A program made the position numbers and the translations under genes. The notes below the pieces were generated by a model that ran no database searches, was not told the DNA's origin, and was given only the letters and a program-made list of their open reading frames with translations. A stretch of DNA of 64,000 nucleotides from Candidatus Aminicenantota bacterium. GTDB lineage: Bacteria; Acidobacteriota; Aminicenantia; Aminicenantales; Saccharicenantaceae. Below are positions 7,111-18,030 of this stretch, piece by piece. The first letter of the stretch is position 1. Every line of letters starts with the position of its first letter. The stretch covers positions 1-64,000 of the forward strand of contig JAPKZD010000005.1 in the NCBI GenBank assembly GCA_026393975.1. Direction: 5' to 3'.

Positions 7111-10100
7111 TCATTCGTACTCGGCCCAATGCTTGACCTTGAGATCGGCGGGCTTTTTCGCGGCCAGGGCCTGGACGAAGAGGTCGGCGGCCTGGAGGTT
7201 GGTCAGGATGGGGATCGAGAAATCGACGGCCATGCGCCTCAGCTTGTAGGCCGAGTTGAACTCGACCCTTTTGGCTGGGTTGGGGACGGAGATGACGAGA
7301 TCGATCTTGCGGCCGGCGATGTAGTCGCGGATATTGGGCCCTCTCCGCTCGTGAACCTTGAACAGGCGCGTGTTGGGGACGCCGTTCTCCTTGAAGTAGG
7401 CCGATGTGCGTTCGGTTGCGAAGATCCTGTAGCCCAGGCCGGCCAGGGTTTGAGCGGCGCCGAGGAAGCGGTGCTTCGATTCCTCGCCGCCGATCGTCAG
7501 GAGGATGTTCTTCTTCGGCAGGGTGAACCCGGTCGAGAGGATGGCCTTGAGATAGGCCTCGTGGACGTCCTCTCCCAGGCAGGCGACCTCTCCGGTCGAG
7601 GCCATCTCAACGCCCAAAACGGGGTCGGCGCCCTTGAGCCGGGAGAAGGAAAACTGGGGGGCCTTGACGCCGACGTAGTTCAGGTCGAGGGTCGACTTCC
7701 GGTTGCGGACGGGCTGGCCCATGATAGCGGCCACGGCCAGCTCGACGAAATTCGTCCGGGCCACCTTGCTGACGAAGGGGAAGGAGCGCGAAGCCCGCAG
7801 GTTGCACTCGATGACCTTGATGGCGTTGTCTTTGGCGATGAACTGGATGTTGAAGGGCCCGGTGATCTCCAGGGCCCGAGCGATCTCGCGACCGATCTCA
7901 CGGATGCGGCGGATCGTCTCGATGTAGAGCTTCTGGGGCGGCAGGACCATGGTCGCGTCGCCGGAGTGGACGCCGGCGTTCTCGACGTGCTCGACGATGG
8001 CCGAGGCGACGACCTCGCCGCGGTCGGCCACGGCGTCGAGCTCGATCTCCTTGGCGTTCATGATGAACTTGGAGATGACGACCGGATACTCGGGCGATAC
8101 CCGGGAGGCCTTCTGGAGGTAGCGGTCGAGGTAATCCTCGTTGAAGACGATGCTCATGGCCGCCCCGCTCAGGACGTAGGACGGCCGGATGAGGACGGGG
8201 TAGCCGATCGTCCGGGCGAAGGCCTTGGCCTCGCGGACGCTGCGGAGCTCGCGCCACGCGGGCTGGTCGACGCCGAGATCGTCGAGGAGTTTCGAGAACT
8301 TGAAGCGGTTCTCGGCCCGGTCGATGCTGGCCGGCGGCGTCCCCAGGACGCGCACTCCGGCCTGGTGGCACCTCAAGGCGATGTTGTTCGGGATCTGCCC
8401 GCCCATCGACAGGAGGACGCCGAGGGGCCGCTCCTTCTCGTAGATGTCGAGGACCCGCTCGAAGCTGAGCTCGTCGAAGTAGAGCCGGTCGCAGATGTCG
8501 TAGTCCGTCGACACCGTTTCCGGGTTGTAGTTGACCATGATCGTCGCGTAGCCGAGCTTCTTGAGGGCCAGGGCGGCGTTGACGCAGCACCAGTCGAACT
8601 CGACCGAGGAGCCGATGCTGTAGGACCCCGAGCCGAGGACCATGACCTTGCCCGGTTTGCCCTTGCCGTTGCGGAAGGAGACGTCGTCCTCGCGGCCGTT
8701 GTAGGTCACATAGAGGTAGTTCGTCTGGGCCGGGTACTCGGCGGCGAGGGTGTCGATCTGCTTCACGGCCGGGACAAGGCCCGTCTCTTTTCGCCTCTTC
8801 CTGACGCGGAGCTCCGATGACCCGGTGAGGAGGGCGATCTGCTTGTCCGAAAAGCCCTTCCGCTTGGCCTCGAGGAGAAGATCCTGCGGCACGGCGCCGA
8901 GCCGGCGGCCCCGGAGCCGGGCCTCGCAGTCGACGACGGACTTGATCTTGTGGAGGAACCAGCGGTCGATCCGGGTCAGCTCGTGGATGCGGTCGACCGT
9001 GAAGCCTTTCTTGAGGGCCTCGGCGATGCCGAAGAGCCGCTCGTCGGTCGGCTGGCGGAGTTCCTTCTCGAGATTGCGGAATGAGTAGTTCTCGTTGGCG
9101 ACGAGGCCGTACACGCCGACCTGGAGCATCCGGGCCGCCTTCTGGATGGCCTCCTCGAAGGACCGGCCGATGGCCATGACCTCGCCCACGGATTTCATCT
9201 CCGAGCCGATCTTCTTCGACACGCGGCCGAATTTCTTGAGGTCCCAGCGCGGGATCTTGACGACGAGGTAGTCGAGGGCCGGCTCGAAGCAGGCCGAGGT
9301 GACCTTGGTGATCGAGTTCGGCAGGTCGGGCAGGAGATGGCCGAGGGCGAGCTTGGCGGCGACGAAGGCCAGCGGGTAGCCCGTGGCCTTGCTGGCCAGG
9401 GCCGAGCTCCGCGACAGACGGGCGTTGACCTCGATGATGCGGTAGTCGCCGTCGCGCGGGTTGAGGGCGTACTGGATGTTGCATTCGCCGACGATGCCCA
9501 GGTGGCGGATGGCCTTGATGGCGATCGCTCGGAGGCGGTGGTACTCCTCGTTGGTCAGCGTCTGGGACGGGGCGATGACGATGCTCTCCCCGGTGTGGAT
9601 GCCCATCGGGTCGAAGTTCTCCATGTTACAGACAGTGATGCAGTTGTCGGCGCGGTCGCGGACGACCTCGTACTCGATCTCCTTCCAGCCGTCGAGGTAC
9701 TCCTCGACGAGGACCTGGGGGGCGGCGGTGAAGGCTTTTTTCAACGACTCGCGGAGCTCGCGCGGCGTGTAGGCGATGCCGCTGCCCATGCCACCGAGGG
9801 CATAGGCGACGCGGGCCATGACCGGATAACCGACGGCCTCGGCCGCCCGCAGACCCGCTTTGACCGTCCGGACGGCGATACCGTGCGGCGTCTTGAGCCC
9901 GATCGCGGCCAGGGCCTGGTTGAAAAGCTTGCGGTCCTCCGTCTTTTCGACCGCTTCCATCGGCGTTCCGAGCACGGGCAGGCCCGCTCTTTCGAGGACG
10001 CCGCTTTTCCAGAGGGCGACGCCGCAGTTGAGGGCCGTCTGGCCGCCGAAGGCGAGGAGGACGCCCTGGGGCTTTTCCCGGGCGATGATCTTCTCGACGA

Positions 10101-10308
10101 AATAGGGCGTGACGGGCAGGAAATAGACCCGGTCGGCCATCCCTTCGGAAGTCTGGATCGTGGCGATGTTGGGGTTGATGAGGACGACCTCGCATCCCTC
10201 TTCTTTGAGGGCCTTGATGGCCTGGCTTCCGGAATAGTCGAACTCGCCGGCCTCGCCGATCTTGAGGGCGCCGCTCCCCAAGATGAGCAGCTTCCTCGGT
10301 TTTTTCAT
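7111..10308 (-). CDS. carB: Carbamoyl-phosphate synthase large subunit
   Basis: 1065 residues, the usual CarB length. The start is ATG 10308 (MKKPRKLLILGSGALKIGEA), overlapping the carA stop as ATGA; the same frame stays open 237 bp further upstream but only as a shadow of carA. The first ATP-grasp half (residues 1 to about 550, EYSGSQAI-like loop, EVNARLSRSSALASKATGYP) makes carboxyphosphate and carbamate. The second half (about 555-930, GSGSYSIGSSVEFDWC, ECNLRASRSFPFVSKV) phosphorylates carbamate. A C-terminal MGS-like allosteric domain (about 940-1065) follows. It works with CarA for pyrimidine and arginine synthesis. Confidence 0.97.
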   Translation of the reverse strand: MKKPRKLLILGSGALKIGEAGEFDYSGSQAIKALKEEGCEVVLINPNIATIQTSEGMADRVYFLPVTPYFVEKIIAREKPQGVLLAFGGQTALNCGVALWKSGVLERAGLPVLGTPMEAVEKTEDRKLFNQALAAIGLKTPHGIAVRTVKAGLRAAEAVGYPVMARVAYALGGMGSGIAYTPRELRESLKKAFTAAPQVLVEEYLDGWKEIEYEVVRDRADNCITVCNMENFDPMGIHTGESIVIAPSQTLTNEEYHRLRAIAIKAIRHLGIVGECNIQYALNPRDGDYRIIEVNARLSRSSALASKATGYPLAFVAAKLALGHLLPDLPNSITKVTSACFEPALDYLVVKIPRWDLKKFGRVSKKIGSEMKSVGEVMAIGRSFEEAIQKAARMLQVGVYGLVANENYSFRNLEKELRQPTDERLFGIAEALKKGFTVDRIHELTRIDRWFLHKIKSVVDCEARLRGRRLGAVPQDLLLEAKRKGFSDKQIALLTGSSELRVRKRRKETGLVPAVKQIDTLAAEYPAQTNYLYVTYNGREDDVSFRNGKGKPGKVMVLGSGSYSIGSSVEFDWCCVNAALALKKLGYATIMVNYNPETVSTDYDICDRLYFDELSFERVLDIYEKERPLGVLLSMGGQIPNNIALRCHQAGVRVLGTPPASIDRAENRFKFSKLLDDLGVDQPAWRELRSVREAKAFARTIGYPVLIRPSYVLSGAAMSIVFNEDYLDRYLQKASRVSPEYPVVISKFIMNAKEIELDAVADRGEVVASAIVEHVENAGVHSGDATMVLPPQKLYIETIRRIREIGREIARALEITGPFNIQFIAKDNAIKVIECNLRASRSFPFVSKVARTNFVELAVAAIMGQPVRNRKSTLDLNYVGVKAPQFSFSRLKGADPVLGVEMASTGEVACLGEDVHEAYLKAILSTGFTLPKKNILLTIGGEESKHRFLGAAQTLAGLGYRIFATERTSAYFKENGVPNTRLFKVHERRGPNIRDYIAGRKIDLVISVPNPAKRVEFNSAYKLRRMAVDFSIPILTNLQAADLFVQALAAKKPADLKVKHWAEYE

Positions 10309-11399
10309 CCGGCGGCCTCGAGAAACGTGTCGAAAAGGAATTCGGTGTCCGTCGGCCCGGGGCAGGCCTCGGGGTGGAACTGGACGCCGAAGACGGGCCG
10401 ACGGCGGTGGCGGATGCCCTCGTTCGTCCCGTCGTTGGCGTTCCGGAACCAGGGCGCCCAGCCGCGGGGCAGGGTCGCCGTGTCGACGGCGAAGCCGTGG
10501 TTCTGGCTGGTGATGTAACAGCGCTTCGTGCCCTCTTCGAGGCAAGGCTGGTTCTGGCTCCGGTGGCCGAACTTGAGCTTGAACGTGTCGCCGCCAGCGG
10601 CCAGGGCGAGGAGCTGGTTCCCCAGGCAGATGCCGAAAAGGGGAACGCCCTCGCGCAGGAGCCTGCGGACGGCGGCGATCGTCGCCACGGCCCGTTTCGG
10701 GTCGCCCGGGCCGTTGGAGATGACGACGCCCCGCGGCGCAAAGGCCAGGATGTGGCCGGCGTCCGTGTCGGCCGGGACGCGGACGACCGAGACGCCCCGC
10801 CGGACGAGGGCCCGGATGATGCCCTGCTTGACGCCGCAGTCGATGAGGACGATCGTCTTCCGGGCCTGCGGATTGGTGATGCGGATCTCCGGGGTCGTGA
10901 CCTCGGCCACGAGGTCGCGGGCGTTGGGGTCGGGCGCGACGCGGGCCTCGCGGCGCAGCCGGGCGATGTTGAGCGGGTTGTCGGCGGCGGCGAGGAGCCC
11001 GGGCATGACGCCGTGGACGCGGAGCTTCTTGGTCAGGGCCCGCGTGTCGATGCCGGAGATCCCCGGGACGCCGTTCTCCCGGAGCCAGTCATCGAGGGTT
11101 TTCACCGATGTCTCGTGGGACGGATAGCCGCAGAGCTCCGAGACGACGTAGCCGGCGATCTGCGGCCTTTCCGACTCGAAGCGGGCCGGGTCGACGCCGT
11201 AATTGCCGATGAGCGGGTAGGTCTGGCACAGGATCTGGCCGTGATAGGAGGGGTCGGTGATACTCTCCGGGTAGCCGACGATCCCCGTATTGAAAACAAC
11301 TTCCCCCCCGATCTTGGCGCTCGCGCCGAAGCCTACGCCCTCGAGGACGGTCCCGTCCGCGAGGGCCAGAACTGCTCTGCGAATGAGGTCAGCCTCCAT
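10305..11399 (-). CDS. carA: Carbamoyl-phosphate synthase small (glutaminase) subunit
   Basis: 364 residues from ATG 11399 (MEADLIRRAVLALADGT). The N-terminal CPSase domain (GEVVFNTGIVGYPESITDPS) is followed by a class I glutamine amidotransferase domain with the nucleophile loop PLFGICLGNQLLALAAGG and the His/Glu of GVQFHPEACPGP. It hydrolyses glutamine and channels ammonia to CarB. The loop has GNQ where most CarA proteins have GHQ, a conservative change next to the nucleophile. The stop overlaps the carB start, giving translational coupling. Confidence 0.96.
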   Translation of the reverse strand: MEADLIRRAVLALADGTVLEGVGFGASAKIGGEVVFNTGIVGYPESITDPSYHGQILCQTYPLIGNYGVDPARFESERPQIAGYVVSELCGYPSHETSVKTLDDWLRENGVPGISGIDTRALTKKLRVHGVMPGLLAAADNPLNIARLRREARVAPDPNARDLVAEVTTPEIRITNPQARKTIVLIDCGVKQGIIRALVRRGVSVVRVPADTDAGHILAFAPRGVVISNGPGDPKRAVATIAAVRRLLREGVPLFGICLGNQLLALAAGGDTFKLKFGHRSQNQPCLEEGTKRCYITSQNHGFAVDTATLPRGWAPWFRNANDGTNEGIRHRRRPVFGVQFHPEACPGPTDTEFLFDTFLEAAG

Positions 11400-11412
11400 T
11401 CCATTTTCGGGC

Positions 11413-11441
11413 AGTATAGCACAAGCCTCCGGGCGGCTCAA
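11413..11441 (-). promoter_or_regulatory. Sigma-70 promoter of carAB with very short leader
   Basis: TTGAGC (11441-11436), 17-bp spacer, TATACT (11418-11413) on the minus strand. The predicted start near 11406 leaves only about 7 nt before the carA ATG at 11399, too short for a normal ribosome-binding site. Confidence 0.6.
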
Positions 11442-11553
11442 TGAGAAGGAACAGGGGAGGCGATATCACCCCTTGAATCATCCATCGGGAGCATGGTATT
11501 TTCATCAGGGAAGAGGATAATAGTCCCCTGTTCCCAACCGACGAGGTGAACCC

Positions 11554-13557
11554 ATGCCCGGAGACGGTGGTGAAACGACGCTCGTGAAGGCAGCCGAGTC
11601 CGCCCCGGCGGCGCCGGACTATTCCGGGCTGTCCGATAAAGACGAGCTCATCCGGTCCATGGCCAGGGCCCTGCGGGTCGCCTTCAAGATGGCGTCGATG
11701 TACAACCCCGACCATCCGGCCTTCAAAAGCAGCGTCAACGAGCTCCTGGCCAAGCTCGAAGCCATCTTCGTCCACATCAGCCCCCTGTCCATCGGGTTCT
11801 CGCCCCACGCCCTACTCATCGACAACCGGTTCTGGGAGGGCGAGCGGACCTACCTGGACCTGGCCCAGCTCTTCCACTTCCGCAAGATCAAGCGCCTCGA
11901 GATCCGGCCGGGCATCCCCCACGCCGAGTTCATGCGCTTCGCTTCCAAGATTATGCTGCCCGTCAAGGCCTTCATCAAGGAGGGCGGCGCCCAGGCCATC
12001 ATCAAGAAAGAAAACATCCTCCATATCTCCCTCGACGTGCTGGACTATTCCCAGGTCCTGCTCGGCGAGGGCGAGGAGATCAAGGACATCTGGCCCTACC
12101 TCCTCATGGAGGCCGTGGAGGAGAGCGACGACGGCAAGCTCGACCAGCTGGCCGGGAGTTTCGAGAAGGTCGTCGGCAAGTTCAACACCGAGGACCTCAT
12201 CCAGAACGAGGAGCTGCACAAGAACTTCGCCAAGTTCTTCCATTACCTCAAGACGACCTCCGAAGAGAAACACCGCACTTGCGCGAAAAAGCTCTTGCGG
12301 ACGGTCGTGGCCGCCCGGAAGACGCCGACGGAGTCTAAATTCGAGAATCTCAAGCTCCTCATCTCCGACCTGAGCGAGGAGGACCTGGCCTCGACGCTCT
12401 GGGAGGAGATCATCGGCAACGACAAGTTCGACTCGCTGGGCTTCAGCATCTTCTCCCGGATCATCGACAAGGAGCGGCACAAGAAGATCTCGACCTCGCT
12501 CCACGCGCTCTTCCACACCGACAACCCCCAGAACCGGAGGGCTGAGACCGAGTCGAAGATCCGCATCCTGCTCTCGGGGGCCTCGTCCCAGCTCCACTCC
12601 GAGATCTACCGCCAGACCCTGTCCAACCTCCTGAACGAAATATCCTTTGACAAGAAGCTCGCCCTCGACCGCCAGCTCCTCCAGAGGAACTACCGCTTCC
12701 TCCTCCTCGTCCTGCTCTCCCAGGAGACCAAGAAGGAGACGGCCGTCGCCCAGCTGGGACGGATCGCCGAGGAATGGGAGAGGATTGTCCAGGAGGGCGA
12801 TTTCGAGTTCCTGCTCGACCTCTTCGACATCCTGGAGAGCCGGGCCGGGGACCTTCTCGGCGAACCGGCCTTCGACCAGGCGAAGAAATCCGTTGCCGAG
12901 CACGTCGAGGGCTGTATCCTGCGCGGCGAGACGAGGCCGGAGCTCGACCTCTTCGTCGGGAAACTCGGGGAGAGCCTCCACGAGTGGGAGGCCTATTTCG
13001 CCACGGTTTTCAAGGACAGGATCGTGACCGCCTCTCTATTGCGGGCCTGTTTCCGGTTCTTCCCCTCCCGCCTCGAGGCGATCCACGCGGGGATCAAGAA
13101 AAAATCCTCCGACAGCGAGCTCCTGGGCAAGTTCGCCGACGGCCTGAAGTCCATCGACACGCCCGTATCCCTCGAAACGCTGAAGAAAGTCTACGAGGCC
13201 GGCGACCAGGCCGTGAAAGTCCGGGCCCTCCAGGCGATGCAGAACCTCAAGGAATTCGACGAGGCCTTCCTTTTCCCCATCCTGGGCAAGAAGAACGAGC
13301 TCATCCAGGCCGAAGCGCTGGTCCTCCTCATGAGGAACGAGCGGACCAAACACGTCGCCTTCACCAAGCTCTTCGGCCTGCCGTCCCCCTACGGCATCCG
13401 GAACGAGTCGCTCCTCCGGAACCTCCGGATCGTCGAGCGCTGCGACCTTCGCGATGCCCTGCCCTACATCGAGCCCCTGTCCGAGCGGAAGGATCTCTGG
13501 AACCGCAAGGTCAGGCAGGAAGCCAAGCTCGTTATGGAGAAATGGCGTGAGGGATAA
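11554..13557 (+). CDS. Large helical HEAT-like repeat protein of unknown function
   Basis: 667 residues, acidic/basic-rich and almost entirely helical, with no signal peptide or membrane segment. The C-terminal third (about 520-660) has HEAT-like helical pairs (VKVRALQAMQNLKEFDEAF, ELIQAEALVLLMRNERT, WNRKVRQEAKLVMEK). The N-terminal 150 residues share features with the next protein (long helix with YNPDHPAF, then a predicted globular segment), as if the pair arose from one scaffold. The gene overlaps the HD-GYP gene by 11 bp and they are surely co-translated. A signalling scaffold or adaptor for the HD-GYP partner is inferred from context only. Confidence 0.7.
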   Translation: MPGDGGETTLVKAAESAPAAPDYSGLSDKDELIRSMARALRVAFKMASMYNPDHPAFKSSVNELLAKLEAIFVHISPLSIGFSPHALLIDNRFWEGERTYLDLAQLFHFRKIKRLEIRPGIPHAEFMRFASKIMLPVKAFIKEGGAQAIIKKENILHISLDVLDYSQVLLGEGEEIKDIWPYLLMEAVEESDDGKLDQLAGSFEKVVGKFNTEDLIQNEELHKNFAKFFHYLKTTSEEKHRTCAKKLLRTVVAARKTPTESKFENLKLLISDLSEEDLASTLWEEIIGNDKFDSLGFSIFSRIIDKERHKKISTSLHALFHTDNPQNRRAETESKIRILLSGASSQLHSEIYRQTLSNLLNEISFDKKLALDRQLLQRNYRFLLLVLLSQETKKETAVAQLGRIAEEWERIVQEGDFEFLLDLFDILESRAGDLLGEPAFDQAKKSVAEHVEGCILRGETRPELDLFVGKLGESLHEWEAYFATVFKDRIVTASLLRACFRFFPSRLEAIHAGIKKKSSDSELLGKFADGLKSIDTPVSLETLKKVYEAGDQAVKVRALQAMQNLKEFDEAFLFPILGKKNELIQAEALVLLMRNERTKHVAFTKLFGLPSPYGIRNESLLRNLRIVERCDLRDALPYIEPLSERKDLWNRKVRQEAKLVMEKWREG

Positions 13558-14938
13558 GGTCAAGATCTGCTTCATCTACCTGATGAACGCCATCCAGGCC
13601 GGCAAGATCTACACCGGCGACCACCCCAAGTTCAGGGAGTACCTCGACCGGCTCCACGGCGTCGTCCAGGAGCTCCTCGAAGACCGCAAGGAGCTCGTCC
13701 TCGGCATCGTCGGCGGCGAGGCAGCCTGGGAGGACGAGATCTTTTTCAACCTGCGCGGCAAGCTCGGCCTGCTCATCGATTTTCTGGAGAAGAACGGCGT
13801 CGAGAGGATCATCTTCCAGCAGGGCTTGCGCTTCGAGGAGCTCCGCGAGTTCATCATCTTCCTGACCCGGGTGAAACGGCAGGAGAAGATCAGCGAGCAG
13901 GAATACTTCAGTTTACACGGAATCCAGAACATCCGGGCCGGCAAGCTGCGGACCACGGTCAAGGGGGAGGAGGAGGCGACGGAGGCTGACGAGACGCGGA
14001 CGAGATACGAAGGCTCCGTGCAGACCGTGTCCAACGCTCTCAACGTCGTCCTCGAGGATGAGGAGGTCGACTACCTCGACCTCCGCTTCAACATCCTGGG
14101 CATCATGGAGGACTTCGTCGGCCGCCACCAGGAGCTCCTCAACCTGGTATCCGTCAAGAGGCGCGACCTAGTGACCTTCGTCCACCTCCTCAACGTCACC
14201 CTGCTCTCGATGTTCTTTGCCTCGAAGCTCCAGTTCTCCAAGGACGACGTCCTCGACCTGGGCATCGCCGCGCTCTACCACGACGTCGGCAAGCTCTACA
14301 TCTCGCTCAAGATCATCCAGAAGACGGACAAGCTGTCCGACGGGGAGTTCGTCAAGGTCCGCAACCACCCGCTCCTCGGCGCCAAGATCCTCGACGGCTA
14401 CAAGGACGCCCTGGGCGTCCTGCCCATCGTCGTGTCCTACGAGCACCATCTCCGCTACGACATGGCCGGCTATCCGAAGTCGCCCTATGCCCGTAAGCCT
14501 CACCCCGCTTCGATGATGGTCTCGATCTGCGACGTCTACGACGCGCTGGCCCTCAAGCGGTCCTACAAGAAGGATTATCCACCCGAGAAAATCCACGAGC
14601 TGATGATGCTCGAGAAGGGCAAGATCTTCGACCCCCAACTCCTGGACAAGTTCTTCCAGTTCATGGGCGCCTGGCCGGTGGGGACGCTCGTCTCCATGAG
14701 TGACGGGCGGGTCGGCGTCGTCCGGGCGACGAACGAGCAGGACATCTTCCGGCCGTCCGTCCAGGTGCTGGCCCCGGAAAACGCCGGCGAGGTCGTCGAC
14801 CTCTCCAAGCTGGATGACGTTCGCATCCTCGAATCCCTGAACCCCCAGGGCGAGGGGGCCAAGTACCTGCCGCTCATCGGCTGTCCGCCGCCGCCGGGCG
14901 CGGACGACGAAGAGGCGGAAGCCTCCGACGACGACTGA
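13547..14938 (+). CDS. HD-GYP-type phosphohydrolase protein
   Basis: 463 residues from GTG 13547, which has GGAG 7 nt upstream and lies inside the 3' end of the preceding gene. The N-terminal half (about 1-190) is a helical region (YTGDHPKFREYLDRL) with no known domain. The HD domain spans about 200-375, with YHDVGKLYI as the metal-binding HD and a GYP-like segment EHHLRYDMAGYP in place of the canonical HHExxDGxGYP. A beta-rich tail (GTLVSMSDGRVGVVRA) and an acidic C-terminus follow. Canonical relatives degrade cyclic di-GMP; the variant motif leaves activity uncertain. Confidence 0.82.
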   Translation: MRDKVKICFIYLMNAIQAGKIYTGDHPKFREYLDRLHGVVQELLEDRKELVLGIVGGEAAWEDEIFFNLRGKLGLLIDFLEKNGVERIIFQQGLRFEELREFIIFLTRVKRQEKISEQEYFSLHGIQNIRAGKLRTTVKGEEEATEADETRTRYEGSVQTVSNALNVVLEDEEVDYLDLRFNILGIMEDFVGRHQELLNLVSVKRRDLVTFVHLLNVTLLSMFFASKLQFSKDDVLDLGIAALYHDVGKLYISLKIIQKTDKLSDGEFVKVRNHPLLGAKILDGYKDALGVLPIVVSYEHHLRYDMAGYPKSPYARKPHPASMMVSICDVYDALALKRSYKKDYPPEKIHELMMLEKGKIFDPQLLDKFFQFMGAWPVGTLVSMSDGRVGVVRATNEQDIFRPSVQVLAPENAGEVVDLSKLDDVRILESLNPQGEGAKYLPLIGCPPPPGADDEEAEASDDD

Positions 14939-14950
14939 AGGAGAAAAACC

Positions 14951-16780
<1,830 letters not shown>

Positions 16781-16782
16781 CC

Positions 16783-16812
16783 TTGCGGAAAATTGAGAAT
16801 ATCCTGTATACA
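16783..16812 (+). promoter_or_regulatory. Candidate promoter for the DUF1573 gene
   Basis: TTGCGG (16783-16788), 18-bp spacer, TATACA (16807-16812), starting 3 bp after the glmS stop codon. Confidence 0.5.
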
Positions 16813-16844
16813 TAGTGTATCCTTTCTTTAATGAGGAGATGCCG

Positions 16845-17633
16845 ATGAGCCAACGTGCTGCGCGGCGCCTGGGCGCCGTCATCGTTCCGGTGGTGGTCCT
16901 TCTCTTCGCCTCCGGCGCCGTGGCCCAGGCGAAGAAGCCCCGGGCCGTCTTCAAGGAAACAGCCCATAATTTCGGCAAGGTCAAACAGGGAGACGTCGTC
17001 AACCACGAATTCGTCTTCAAGAACGAGGGGGACGCCCTCCTCGTCATCGACAAGGTCGAGACGACCTGCGGCTGCACGGCGGCGCTCGTTTCCGAACAGA
17101 AGATCCCCCCGGGCAAGGAGGGCAAGATCAAGACGACCTTCGACACCCGGGGGTATTCGGGGAAGATGACCCGCTATATCTATCTCGTCTCCAACGACGC
17201 CGAGAGCGGGCGCAGGGAACTCAGCCTGACCGCCGACATCGAGGTCCCGCCCTCGGCCAGGATCGATGTCGACAAGTACAACGTCGACATGGGCCTCTCG
17301 CTCGAGGGCGAGACGCCGTTGGCGAAGATCGTCATCAAGAGCATGGGCGAGCGCGAGCTCAAGGTCGAAATGGCCCACGAGAACGTCAAGTTCTTCTCCG
17401 GCGGCCGGCCTCTCGCTTCTCCGTTCTTCCTGCCCTCGGGCGAGTCCCGCGAGATCGAGCTCCGCTTCCCGCCCCAGTCCCGGACGGGCGTCCAGCGCGA
17501 CTACGTCCTCATCAAGTCGAACGACCCTGTCCGCTCGACGCTGTCCGTTTACGTCAGCCGCTACGTCATCACCCGGAAGGAGCTCCAGGAGCTCTTCGAC
17601 AAGTACCGCTCGGTCCTCAAGGACCGGAATTAA
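16845..17633 (+). CDS. DUF1573 domain exported protein
   Basis: 262 residues from ATG 16845, chosen for the GAGGAG 6 nt upstream (ATG 16839 is an alternative). A signal peptide ends near AVAQA. The DUF1573 Ig-like domain (about 30-125) has the diagnostic pattern FGKVKQGDVVNHEFVFKNEG, VETTCGCTAALV and LTADIEV. A second similar beta-sandwich occupies the C-terminal half. Such proteins are common in Bacteroidetes and Acidobacteria-like genomes and act in the periplasm or at the surface; no precise role is known. Confidence 0.82.
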   Translation: MSQRAARRLGAVIVPVVVLLFASGAVAQAKKPRAVFKETAHNFGKVKQGDVVNHEFVFKNEGDALLVIDKVETTCGCTAALVSEQKIPPGKEGKIKTTFDTRGYSGKMTRYIYLVSNDAESGRRELSLTADIEVPPSARIDVDKYNVDMGLSLEGETPLAKIVIKSMGERELKVEMAHENVKFFSGGRPLASPFFLPSGESREIELRFPPQSRTGVQRDYVLIKSNDPVRSTLSVYVSRYVITRKELQELFDKYRSVLKDRN

Positions 17634-17644
17634 GGAAAGACGGA

Positions 17645-17668
17645 CACCGGACGTTAGAACGTCCGGTG
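17645..17668 (+). terminator. Perfect 11-bp hairpin between DUF1573 and DUF167 genes
   Basis: CACCGGACGTT (17645-17655) pairs with AACGTCCGGTG (17658-17668) around a 2-nt apex. It lies 12 bp after the DUF1573 stop and just before the next ribosome-binding site, so it may attenuate transcription or protect the upstream mRNA. There is no U-tract. Confidence 0.5.
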
Positions 17669-17677
17669 CGGAGAGGC

Positions 17678-17905
17678 ATGGCGACGCTCCTCACGGTCAA
17701 GGTCCAGCCGCGCGCGAAGGCGCCCGGCGTCGAGAAGCTCGGCGACGGCGTTTTCCGGGTCCGGGTCGTGGCCGCCCCGGAGAAGGGGCGGGCCAACCGG
17801 GAAGTCGCCGAGCGGCTGGCTGAATACCTGGATGTCCCGCCGTCGCGCCTGACCCTCGTCCGGGGCGCGGCCTCGTCCCATAAAAAGTTCAGGCTCGAGC
17901 CCTGA
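17678..17905 (+). CDS. DUF167 (YggU) family small protein
   Basis: 75 residues. ATG 17678 with GGAG 4 nt upstream is preferred to the in-frame GTG at 17666, which lies in a hairpin. The sequence follows the family pattern: KVQPRAKAPGVEKL, then RVRVVAAPEKGRANREVAERLAEYL, then LVRGAASSHKKFRL. The family has a compact alpha/beta fold and no established function. It is complete. The gene sits upstream of dprA but is separated from it by 125 bp. Confidence 0.85.
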   Translation: MATLLTVKVQPRAKAPGVEKLGDGVFRVRVVAAPEKGRANREVAERLAEYLDVPPSRLTLVRGAASSHKKFRLEP

Positions 17906-18030
17906 GGCGGAGGGCTCCGTGGCCGGAACTTTTTACACCGGGTCCTCCCTCCTCTTCGGGCGCTGACGAAACGGCCCCACGCCTGGGACGATTCGCCGCC
18001 TCCGAGCGTCCTTCTATCTAGGAGTGCGCC

